Of a DNA stretch of 64,000 nt, positions 50,938-58,241 are shown in pieces. Below the pieces are notes generated by a model, which worked only from the letters and a program-made list of their open reading frames with translations, was not told the DNA's origin and searched no databases. The translations under genes and the position numbers were made by a program. The first letter of the stretch is position 1. Every line of letters begins with the position of its first letter. Source of the stretch: Flagellimonas sp. CMM7. Lineage in GTDB: Bacteria; Bacteroidota; Bacteroidia; Flavobacteriales; Flavobacteriaceae. The stretch is from positions 3,183,501-3,247,500 of the forward strand of contig NZ_CP090003.1 in assembly GCF_021390195.1 (NCBI RefSeq), written 5' to 3'.

Positions 50938-51468
50938 CTATTTGCCTAGACCAGCATAAGTGTTCCAATCTTTATCCTTGTAAATATTGTCACCAAAATA
51001 ACGAGCGATCTGTAAAAAGGGTTTTACTTTTTGATATCCGGGTACTGGAGAAAGCATATTTAATTTTTCATCTAGAAATACAACTGTAGGATAACTCATT
51101 TTACCTTGTAACAAAGCAGCGGCAAACTCATGGTATCCTCGTCTTCCTGAAGCTACAAAATTGAAAGTTTCACCTTGGAAATCGATTGGGTCCTTACCTT
51201 CTGCATCCAATTTTACCATATAAAAATTGTTTCTCATATATGCTGCAACTTCTTCATTTTGAAAAGTATCCTTATCCATTTTCTTGCACCAGCCGCACCA
51301 GTCCGTGTAAACATCAATAAACAATTTTTTGGGTTTGGCATCAGTTTGGGATAATTCAACCGCTTCATTCCAACTTAGCCATTCCACGTTTTGGGCCTGG
51401 GTTTGAAATCCAACCAAAAGAAAAAGAAGTAAACTTATTTGAGTAGTGTAGGTAAAAACTGCGCGCAT
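50938..51468 (-). CDS. Periplasmic thioredoxin-family protein
   Basis: 176 residues; signal peptide ends GFQTQAQ. The thioredoxin-like fold has the redox site VYTDWCGWCKKMDKDTF (CGWC) preceded by KKLFIDVYTD. It also has FYMVKLDAEGKDPIDFQG, YPTVVFLDEK with the cis-Pro, and LSPVPGYQ. It is probably a periplasmic thiol-disulfide reductant or DsbD/thioredoxin_7-type protein. It stands alone on the minus strand. Confidence 0.88.
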   Translation of the reverse strand: MRAVFTYTTQISLLLFLLVGFQTQAQNVEWLSWNEAVELSQTDAKPKKLFIDVYTDWCGWCKKMDKDTFQNEEVAAYMRNNFYMVKLDAEGKDPIDFQGETFNFVASGRRGYHEFAAALLQGKMSYPTVVFLDEKLNMLSPVPGYQKVKPFLQIARYFGDNIYKDKDWNTYAGLGK

Positions 51469-51537
51469 CGTTCTTTGTTTTGAGGGTTTAGTCTTACGAC
51501 TATTACAAAACTAACGAAAATTGTGCCAAAATAGTAT

Positions 51538-51951
51538 TTAACCCAAAAGCTCTAAAATTAGGATAAGTGCACCCAGAAGCAGGCATAAAGGTGAATAGTA
51601 TCGGGTATCCAAAGCTGAAAACCGACTGTTCTTGGCAGATTTAAAAAAACCAACATACTTAAAATCTCCCAAAGCACGAATGATAAACAAAAGCCCAATA
51701 CCAATGGAAGCATAGTTTAGCCAATCTGATTCAATATAAACGGATACTTTGTTAATAAAAACAAAGGCAAAGAAAAGCAATGCAAAACCAACAAATACAG
51801 CACCAAATCTCCCGGGGGATTTTACTTTATTGCTCTTTAAGTTTGTAGGAAGCACAGATGAAGGATCCTTGATGCCAAATATGGCCCAATAAAAATGTAA
51901 GCTAGCTAAGAAGATTAAAGTTATTGATATGAATAGAGCAATAACTCCCAT
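51538..51951 (-). CDS. DUF3995 family membrane protein
   Basis: 137-residue protein with four hydrophobic helices (ALFISITLIFLASLHFYWAI; FVGFALLFFAFVFI; YASIGIGLLFIIRALG; LCLLLGALILILELLG). HFYWAIFG and RALGDFKYVGFFK are characteristic of DUF3995. Function unknown. It begins one base after the lysA stop on the same strand and is therefore expressed with lysA. Confidence 0.85.
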   Translation of the reverse strand: MGVIALFISITLIFLASLHFYWAIFGIKDPSSVLPTNLKSNKVKSPGRFGAVFVGFALLFFAFVFINKVSVYIESDWLNYASIGIGLLFIIRALGDFKYVGFFKSAKNSRFSALDTRYYSPLCLLLGALILILELLG

Positions 51952-51952
51952 G

Positions 51953-53191
51953 CTACTTTGTAGCTATTTTTTCTGGAGACTCAAACAGTTCTTTTACATC
52001 CACTTGATTTCTAAGGATGTCATGAAAAGTCTCGCGCTTTCTTATTAAATGGGCCTTTCCATTATGCCAAAGTACTTCAGCAGGTCTAAATCTGGAGTTA
52101 TAATTGCTGGCCATGGAAAAACAATAGGCACCTGCGTTCTTGAAACATAAGATATCACCTTCAGAGATTTCGCTAATCCTTCGGTTACTACCAAATGTAT
52201 CCGTTTCACATATATAGCCAACAACGGAGTAATAACGTTCTCTTCCTTTTGGGTTGGAAATATTACTTATTTCATGTGATGCTCCATACAGCATAGGCCT
52301 AATGAGATGATTGAATCCTGAATCGACACTGGCAAAAACAGTGGAGGTTGTTTGTTTTACTACATTGACCTTGGCTAAAAAATGACCCGCCTCACTCACT
52401 AAAAACTTTCCTGGTTCAAAAGCCAATGTAAGTTCTTTTCCATACTCTTTACAGAATTCATTGAATCTGGTTGTTAATTTCCTTCCCAATTCTTCAATAT
52501 TGGTTTCAATATCTCCGGCTTTATAGGGAACTTTAAAACCACTTCCGAAGTCTATGAAATCCAAATCTTTGAAATTTTTGGCTGTTTCAAACAAGATTTC
52601 AGATGCATAAAGAAAGACATCAATATCTAAAATATCACTTCCAGTATGCATATGAATACCATTGATGTTCATTTGAGTTAAATCTACAATGCGCAATAAA
52701 TGCGGAATCTGATGGATACTTATGCCAAATTTTGAATCTATATGGCCTACAGAGATATTGGAATTACCGCCAGCCATTACATGCGGGTTAATTCGAATAC
52801 AGACTGGAACATCTGGATGTTTGCTGCCAAACTGTTCTAAAACTGATAGATTGTCGATGTTAATTTGCACACCAAGAGCTGAAGCTTCTTCAATCTCTTC
52901 CAAAGAAACTCCGTTAGGTGTATAGATAATAGATTCTGGCTTAAAGCCCGCCGTAAGTCCTAGTTTTACTTCTTGAATGGAAACGGTATCCAAGCCGCTA
53001 CCCAAATGGTCCATCAACCGAAGGATTGATATATTGGAAAGTGCTTTGGCCGCATAGTTTAGACGCAGGTTGCTAACACCTTTAAAGGCATTGGTCAAAC
53101 GTTTAAACTGTGAAGAAATCTTTTCAGCATCGTATACATATAGTGGTGCATCAAATTGCTTGGCAATTTTCAATAGACTTAAGGAATTCAT
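51953..53191 (-). CDS. lysA: Diaminopimelate decarboxylase
   Basis: Fold-type III PLP enzyme converting meso-diaminopimelate to lysine; 412 residues. The PLP lysine is in NYAAKALSNISIL near residue 48. GIHMHTGSDI, DFGSGFKVPYK, LAFEPGKFLVSEAGHFLAKV, ASVDSGFNHLIRPMLYGASH, CETDTFGSNR and NAGAYCFSMASNYNSRFRP give the phosphate and substrate pockets, including the catalytic Cys from the partner subunit. It diverges from the LON-domain gene across a 28-bp palindrome. Confidence 0.96.
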   Translation of the reverse strand: MNSLSLLKIAKQFDAPLYVYDAEKISSQFKRLTNAFKGVSNLRLNYAAKALSNISILRLMDHLGSGLDTVSIQEVKLGLTAGFKPESIIYTPNGVSLEEIEEASALGVQINIDNLSVLEQFGSKHPDVPVCIRINPHVMAGGNSNISVGHIDSKFGISIHQIPHLLRIVDLTQMNINGIHMHTGSDILDIDVFLYASEILFETAKNFKDLDFIDFGSGFKVPYKAGDIETNIEELGRKLTTRFNEFCKEYGKELTLAFEPGKFLVSEAGHFLAKVNVVKQTTSTVFASVDSGFNHLIRPMLYGASHEISNISNPKGRERYYSVVGYICETDTFGSNRRISEISEGDILCFKNAGAYCFSMASNYNSRFRPAEVLWHNGKAHLIRKRETFHDILRNQVDVKELFESPEKIATK

Positions 53192-53287
53192 AAACTATTA
53201 ATCTTTTGAACAAATCTAAACGTTGCGATTTAGTTCTACAAGAATATCATCCTAAATAATATAGATATAACAATTTGTTTTAAAAAT

Positions 53288-53315
53288 AACAAGTGATAAT
53301 TAATTATCACTTGTT
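53288..53315. promoter_or_regulatory. 28-bp perfect palindrome between lysA and LON-domain gene
   Basis: AACAAGTGATAATT / AATTATCACTTGTT, 14-bp arms without spacer. The right arm overlaps a TTG -33 element of the LON-domain promoter, so an operator is likelier than a terminator. Confidence 0.55.
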
Positions 53316-53341
53316 CCTTTAAACTTGGCATTGTACATTTA
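53311..53341 (+). promoter_or_regulatory. Promoter of LON-domain gene
   Basis: TTG (53311-53313), 20-bp spacer, TACATTTA (53334-53341) resembling TAnnTTTG; 12 bp before the ATG. Confidence 0.45.
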
Positions 53342-53353
53342 TCACAAATTACA

Positions 53354-53995
53354 ATGATGAGATTACCCCTATTACCATTGCAATCTGTTTTCTTTCCAGG
53401 AGAAACCGTACCACTGCATATTTTTGAAGAACGCTACAAGCAATTGATTAATGATTGCAGGCAGGAGGCCATAACATTTGGTATCCCTGTTTTTATAAAT
53501 AACACCCTTGTTTATGGTACCGAGGTGCAATTGGTTGAAGTGGTAACAACCTATGAAAGCGGAGAAATGGATGTGGTTTGTGTGGCGCGACAAGTTTTTA
53601 AAATTCTATCTTTTGAGAATCAATTGGAAGGAAAGCTTTATGCAGGAGGAGATGTTGAATTTTTGGATGTTGAAAATGATGCGAACGAAGGATTGAGGAA
53701 AGAAGTGCTGCTTCAGGTTGAAAAATTATACGACCTAATGGATGTGCCTTTCACTAAAATCTCTCCTAAGCAGTTTAATAGTTATTCTCTTGCCCATAAA
53801 ATGGGACTTTCTTTTGAACAGGAATATGAACTTCTTCAGATTTCAAATGAGACAGACCGATTGTTGTTTATCAAAAGCCATTTAAAAGCTACTGCAACAG
53901 TGCTGAGTGAGGTTAACCGTACAAAAGGAATTATTGAAATGAATGGACATTTTAAAAATTTTGACCCTTTGGATTTTAAAAATTTCACTGTTTAA
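53354..53995 (+). CDS. LON N-terminal substrate-binding domain protein
   Basis: 213 residues comprising only the LON N domain (LPLLPLQSVFFPGETVPLHI and FEERYKQLINDCRQ). The beta part (FGIPVFINNTLVYGTEVQLV) and helical part (FEQEYELLQISNETDRLLFI) follow. There is no ATPase or protease domain, as in the widespread stand-alone LON-domain proteins whose client-binding role is unproven. Cytosolic. Terminated by a short hairpin before sucC. Confidence 0.88.
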   Translation: MMRLPLLPLQSVFFPGETVPLHIFEERYKQLINDCRQEAITFGIPVFINNTLVYGTEVQLVEVVTTYESGEMDVVCVARQVFKILSFENQLEGKLYAGGDVEFLDVENDANEGLRKEVLLQVEKLYDLMDVPFTKISPKQFNSYSLAHKMGLSFEQEYELLQISNETDRLLFIKSHLKATATVLSEVNRTKGIIEMNGHFKNFDPLDFKNFTV

Positions 53996-54009
53996 TTTAT
54001 TGCCTTCTT

Positions 54010-54034
54010 AAGCACTATTTAGAGGTGCTTTTTT
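54010..54034 (+). terminator. Terminator after LON-domain gene
   Basis: AAGCAC / GTGCTT stem with 9-nt loop and T-run. Confidence 0.6.
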
Positions 54035-54106
54035 CAATTACCTCATCAAAACGAAACTCATTTCTAATTATTCTTTCTTCACCTTCTATTTGTCAATGTC
54101 GTTTTC

Positions 54107-54114
54107 TATTTTTG
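54107..54114 (+). promoter_or_regulatory. -7 box for sucC
   Basis: TATTTTTG matches TAnnTTTG, 25 bp before the sucC ATG. Confidence 0.4.
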
Positions 54115-54139
54115 TCTGCAAATAAAAGTTAGTTCACAG

Positions 54140-55333
54140 ATGAATCTTCACGAATATCAAGGGAAAGAAATTTTAGCAAGTTTTGGAGTTAGAATCCAAC
54201 GCGGATTAGTTGCTCGCAATGCTAAAGAAGCAGTTGATGCTGCCAAACGACTTACACAGGAAACAGGAACAGGATGGCATGTAATAAAAGCACAGGTCCA
54301 TGCAGGTGGTCGAGGTAAAGGTGGCGGGGTAAAACTGGCCAAAAACTTGAAAGAAGTAGAAGAGATAGCAGGAAACATAATAGGAATGAATCTAATCACT
54401 CCTCAGACTTCTGCAGAAGGTAAAAAAGTACATCAAGTACTTATAGCTGAGGATGTTTATTACCCTGGTGATAGTGAGACCAATGAATTTTACATGTCAG
54501 TCTTATTAAATAGGGCTACTGGTAGAAACATGGTCATGTATTCTACAGAAGGAGGAATGGATATTGAGGAAGTTGCGGAAAAGACTCCACATCTGATTTT
54601 CACTGAAGAGATTGACCCTGCAACAGGATTAATGCCTTTCCAAGCCCGTAAAATTGCTTTTAATCTGGGATTATCAGGTACGGCTTTCAAAGAAATGACA
54701 AAGTTTGTTTCCTCACTTTATAGGGCATATGTTGAAAGTGACTCAAGTATGTTTGAAATAAACCCGGTTTTAAAGACATCAGATGATAAAATAATGGCTG
54801 TGGATGCAAAGGTGTCTATAGATGATAATGCGTTGTACAGAAGAAAGAACTATGCTGAAATGCGTGACCTACGCGAAGAAAACGCTATTGAGGTTGAAGC
54901 CCGGGAAGTAGGATTGAACTATGTTGATTTGGATGGTAATGTAGGATGTATGGTGAATGGGGCCGGACTTGCTATGGCGACAATGGATTTGATAAAAATG
55001 GCAGGCGGTGAACCAGCTAACTTTTTGGATGTTGGAGGTACCGCAGATGCAAAAAGAGTAGAGGAGGCCTTCCGTATCATTTTAAAAGACCCTAATGTAA
55101 AGGCAATCCTTATCAATATTTTTGGTGGTATTGTGCGTTGTGACCGTGTAGCGCAGGGTGTTGTAGATGCCTATAAAAATATGGGAGATGCTATTAAAGT
55201 GCCAATCATAGTAAGGTTACAAGGTACGAATGCGGAATTGGCCAAAGAAATTATAGACAACTCTGGATTGGCTGTACATTCAGCGGTTCAGTTTCAAGAA
55301 GCGGCTGATAAGGTCAAAGAAGTATTGGGATAA
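54140..55333 (+). CDS. sucC: Succinyl-CoA synthetase beta subunit (ADP-forming type)
   Basis: ATP-grasp subunit of the TCA-cycle succinyl-CoA ligase, 397 residues. MNLHEYQGKEILASFGVRI starts the ATP-grasp domain. VIKAQVHAGGRGKGGGVKLA is the nucleotide loop, and MFEINPVLKTSDDKIMAVDA carries metal ligands. The C-terminal CoA-ligase domain has VNGAGLAMATMDLIKMAGGE, NFLDVGGTADAKRVEEAF and FGGIVRCDRVAQGVV. The partner sucD is not adjacent here, an arrangement common in Bacteroidota. Confidence 0.97.
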   Translation: MNLHEYQGKEILASFGVRIQRGLVARNAKEAVDAAKRLTQETGTGWHVIKAQVHAGGRGKGGGVKLAKNLKEVEEIAGNIIGMNLITPQTSAEGKKVHQVLIAEDVYYPGDSETNEFYMSVLLNRATGRNMVMYSTEGGMDIEEVAEKTPHLIFTEEIDPATGLMPFQARKIAFNLGLSGTAFKEMTKFVSSLYRAYVESDSSMFEINPVLKTSDDKIMAVDAKVSIDDNALYRRKNYAEMRDLREENAIEVEAREVGLNYVDLDGNVGCMVNGAGLAMATMDLIKMAGGEPANFLDVGGTADAKRVEEAFRIILKDPNVKAILINIFGGIVRCDRVAQGVVDAYKNMGDAIKVPIIVRLQGTNAELAKEIIDNSGLAVHSAVQFQEAADKVKEVLG

Positions 55334-55356
55334 CTTTTCTATCTTGAAAAACTTAG

Positions 55357-55390
55357 GGGCAACGTTTTGTTAACGTTGCCCTTTTTTGTT
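55357..55390 (+). terminator. sucC terminator
   Basis: Perfect 10-bp stem GGGCAACGTT / AACGTTGCCC with 5-nt loop and TTTTTTGTTTT tail. Confidence 0.92.
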
Positions 55391-55627
55391 TTCCATCAAT
55401 TTCTACAGATATGTTTCATTGCAAATACAGGTTGCATTATGAAGAATCGAAATTAAATACTATGGTGAAGGGTGGAATTTACACGGTCTCGTTAAGAGTA
55501 CATTGCGTAATTCCTTATGATTATTTGAGTTAACTGGTTTCACCCCTAAGGAATTCAAGCTCTTTTAGGCACTAAAGTGGGTTGTTTTGGAGTTATCTTA
55601 TATGAACCAAGCCTCAAAACCAGCGTA
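55391..55627. other. Non-coding stretch with coding-like remnants
   Basis: Contains a 40-codon open frame (from ATG 55411) that includes MVKGGIYTVSLRVHC and stops at a TAA. A further coding-like run in another frame near 55577-55627 (VGCFGVILYEPSLKTS) joins the TerB-like frame. It looks like decayed or repeated sequence rather than a gene. Confidence 0.3.
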
Positions 55628-56029
55628 ATGGGTACTCAAAAAGAAAAATTAAGCATTCTTTCAGAAATGATTGCTTTTGCTAGGGTGGATTATTCACTTA
55701 AAGAGTCGGAGTATGATTTTTTGCTTGGGGTGGCTTCAAATTTAGGTGTTGAAAAAGAAACATTTGATGCGCTTTTAAAGGAGAAATCTCCCAAAGTAGT
55801 TCTAAAGTCACAGGCAGAGCGCATTGTTCAGTTTAATAGGTTGTTGCTTTTAATGAATATAGATCAAGAGCAACATGAAAAAGAAATACACACACTACAT
55901 AATATTGGTCTTGCCATGGGGCTTCCCCCATCTGCAATTGGGCAAGTTTTAGAGGTGATGCACAAATACCCAGATAAGGTTGTTCCGCCAGATGTGCTCA
56001 TTAATATTTTTAAAGCGCACTACAACTAA
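55628..56029 (+). CDS. TerB-like helical protein
   Basis: 133 residues from ATG 55628. An in-frame GTG at 55577 would add 17 residues that look like intergenic remnant. The protein is all-helical with a TerB-like acidic pattern: LSILSEMIAFARVDYSLKES, EYDFLLGVASNLGV, and after RIVQFNRLLLLMNIDQEQ comes LHNIGLAMGLPPSAIGQVLE. TerB-fold proteins bind metals or partners at membranes; the specific role is unknown. It is followed by the hsp20 promoter. Confidence 0.75.
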   Translation: MGTQKEKLSILSEMIAFARVDYSLKESEYDFLLGVASNLGVEKETFDALLKEKSPKVVLKSQAERIVQFNRLLLLMNIDQEQHEKEIHTLHNIGLAMGLPPSAIGQVLEVMHKYPDKVVPPDVLINIFKAHYN

Positions 56030-56060
56030 AGACATTATGTCAGTATTATTTGTTAATAAA

Positions 56061-56075
56061 ATGTCAAATTGACAT
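56061..56075. promoter_or_regulatory. 15-bp palindrome in hsp20 promoter
   Basis: ATGTCAA-a-TTGACAT lies between a TTTG -33 element (56049-56052) and a GATATTTG -7-like box (56076-56083). The 11-mer AAAATGTCAAA (56058-56068) is the reverse complement of 10874-10884 at the grpE promoter. Confidence 0.55.
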
Positions 56076-56145
56076 GATATTTGTAATGGTATAGGATTTG
56101 ACTATAGTTGGTTGATTTGAATGTTTAATATAAAAATGAATCAAC

Positions 56146-56571
56146 ATGAGTATAGTAAAAAGAAATAGCTTGTTTTTTCCATCATTAATGAATGATTTGG
56201 CAAGACCCGACTGGTTTGGAGGTATGGAAAACCTGAATACTAACTTACCTGCTGTCAACATAAAGAACAACACAGAAAATTTTGAATTAGAATTATCGGT
56301 TCCAGGCGGTAACAAAGATGATTTTAAAGTAGAAGTGGATAACGATGTTTTAACTATTTCAACAGAGGTGAAAACGGAGGATAAGGAAATCAAAGAAAAT
56401 TATAGTAGAAAAGAATTTTCATTTTCTTCTTTTAAACGAGCTTTTACACTACCAGAAACAGTTGACGGTACTAAAATTGATGCCGCATACGAAAATGGAA
56501 TTCTAAGGTTGACTTTACCTAAAAAAGAAGAAGCTTTACCAAGACCTAAACGATTGATTACAATCGGGTAA
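56146..56571 (+). CDS. Small heat-shock protein (Hsp20/alpha-crystallin)
   Basis: 141-residue ATP-independent holdase. The N-terminal arm (LARPDWFGGMENLNTNLPAV) precedes the alpha-crystallin domain: ENFELELSVPGGNKDDFKVE, VLTISTEVKTED, YSRKEFSFSSFKRAFTLPE, and the hallmark AAYENGILRLTLPKKEE. The C-terminal anchoring motif is degenerate (RLITIG). Its promoter shares an element with grpE-dnaJ, consistent with common heat-shock control. Confidence 0.95.
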   Translation: MSIVKRNSLFFPSLMNDLARPDWFGGMENLNTNLPAVNIKNNTENFELELSVPGGNKDDFKVEVDNDVLTISTEVKTEDKEIKENYSRKEFSFSSFKRAFTLPETVDGTKIDAAYENGILRLTLPKKEEALPRPKRLITIG

Positions 56572-56640
56572 GTCTAAGAAAATATTAAAAGAGCACCTAA
56601 CTAGGTGTTTCATGATGATTGGTTTGGTTGGTTAGTTTGG

Positions 56641-56691
56641 AAGCGCGTTCCTGCACATTTTGTGCTGGGAGCGCGCTTTCTTTTTGTTTTA
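56641..56691 (+). terminator. hsp20 terminator
   Basis: Long hairpin: outer AAGCGCG / CGCGCTT, inner GCACA-TTT-TGTGC, with TCTTTTTGTTTT tail. It sits between convergent genes. Confidence 0.8.
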
Positions 56692-56705
56692 ATAAAAGAT
56701 AAAGC

Positions 56706-58241
56706 TTACGGCATGGGTTGGTTTAGAACAGCTATGCAGGACATAATGCCTTCTAAAAAATTCCCTATCCTCAAATTCTCATTTGGTGCATGAATACTAT
56801 TATCAGGATTGGGTATTCGTAAGGCTACGGCCGGCACACCAAGCGTATTTATAAATGGGCCAATGGGTTGTGATCCTCCAGTGGTTCTCATATTGATGTA
56901 GTTATCATCAAATAAATGATTCATTGCTCGATTTAGCATTTTACCAAGAGAAGAATCAAAGGAGGTACGAAAAGGACTGGAACCTAGACGATAATTAAAG
57001 GAAGCCAATTTTTTGTGCTTGGCTCGTTCTTCATCTGTTGGAATGGAGTCTACAATATGAAATCCATGATCTATGATGTAAGACTTTAGTGATTCCATTA
57101 ATCTTTTCCCATCAGACTCAGGAACCAACCGCATATCAATTTCCGTAATAACTTCGGATGGAATGAGCGTGCGTACTTCTTGACCGACCCATGCGGCCTT
57201 TAATCCTCGAACGTTTAATGAAGGGTATTGAAGCGATTCCTGATAAGTCTCTCCCACCATATCTGGCTGAGAAATTCCAAGAGAGGTTTTAATGACTTCC
57301 ATGTCCTCTGGAACTTGATTCAGTTTTTCCTTTTCAATGGCACTTAATTCAATACCATCATAAAACCCAGGGATCATAACTTTTCCTTCCTCATTTTTTA
57401 AGGATCCCAATAGACGGGCTGTCTCAAAAACTGGATTTGGGGCAAAGTTCCCGTATTGCCCACTGTGCAAGGATCTTTTGGCACCAAAAACCTTTAGTGT
57501 AGCTGTTGCAATTCCTCGTGCTCCATAGGTAAGGGTGGGTAAATTGGATAGATGTCGGGTACCGTCCATAATCAAAATGGCATCAGCTTTAAGAAGTGTG
57601 CTATAACTTTTAACCAGGCCTGGAAGGTCTGGTGATCCAAGTTCTTCCTGAAAATCCATAATTACCTTTATGTTGTATTCTGGTTTTTCACCTAATTTTT
57701 CCAAAACTCGTAATGCGGAGATAAATGCCATCGCGGGTCCTTTGGAATCTGATGCCGAGCGTGCAAAGATTCTCCAATCTTTATCAAGGTCTGCTCTGTT
57801 TTCAACAGTAGGAACAATCACCCAGTTATCATTAACTTTTTTCTTGATTACGGGTATATAAGGACTGGGTTGGTTCCATGCGGAAGTATCAACTGGCTGA
57901 CCATCAATCTGTAGATAAAACAACATGGTCTTTGCCTTTTTTTTATATGTTTTTTCCGCAAAAAGCAGTGGAGCACCTGTTGTTTCTAATCTTTGGATAT
58001 TAAACCCCAAATCAGAGAAAATAACCGTACATCTATCCAAGTTTTTCTCAATGTGTTCAGGAAAATTCCCATCATTGGGAATTAGTAAAAATTCGAATAA
58101 GTCTTTCACGGCATCTGGCAAGGCATCTTCAGCGGCACTTTCGATCTCCTTTTTGCTTAGACTTTGTGCTTGTGTGGCAAAAACAAGCAGGACATTGACT
58201 AAAACCAGCACGCAACGGTTGGGTAAAAGGCTTTTTATCAT
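56706..58241 (-). CDS. Exported M20 family peptidase-like protein, atypical zinc site
   Basis: 511 residues; signal peptide ends FATQAQ. M20 layout with a dimerisation insert (residues about 235-390). Ligand blocks: FYLQIDGQPVDTSAW where other M20 enzymes have GHxDVQP, so the first zinc His is Gln. Next come ARSASDSKGPAM (bridging Asp kept), DFQEELGSPDL (Glu pair), ILIMDGTRHLS (Asp) and IPNPDNSIHAPNE (final His kept). Activity is therefore uncertain. Its start overlaps the uvrB stop by 4 bp. Confidence 0.87.
   Translation of the reverse strand: MIKSLLPNRCVLVLVNVLLVFATQAQSLSKKEIESAAEDALPDAVKDLFEFLLIPNDGNFPEHIEKNLDRCTVIFSDLGFNIQRLETTGAPLLFAEKTYKKKAKTMLFYLQIDGQPVDTSAWNQPSPYIPVIKKKVNDNWVIVPTVENRADLDKDWRIFARSASDSKGPAMAFISALRVLEKLGEKPEYNIKVIMDFQEELGSPDLPGLVKSYSTLLKADAILIMDGTRHLSNLPTLTYGARGIATATLKVFGAKRSLHSGQYGNFAPNPVFETARLLGSLKNEEGKVMIPGFYDGIELSAIEKEKLNQVPEDMEVIKTSLGISQPDMVGETYQESLQYPSLNVRGLKAAWVGQEVRTLIPSEVITEIDMRLVPESDGKRLMESLKSYIIDHGFHIVDSIPTDEERAKHKKLASFNYRLGSSPFRTSFDSSLGKMLNRAMNHLFDDNYINMRTTGGSQPIGPFINTLGVPAVALRIPNPDNSIHAPNENLRIGNFLEGIMSCIAVLNQPMP

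Noticed and set aside
56605..56793. 62-codon open frame after hsp20
   Set aside because: Runs through the hsp20 terminator hairpin and into the 3' end of the M20 gene; no protein-like features.
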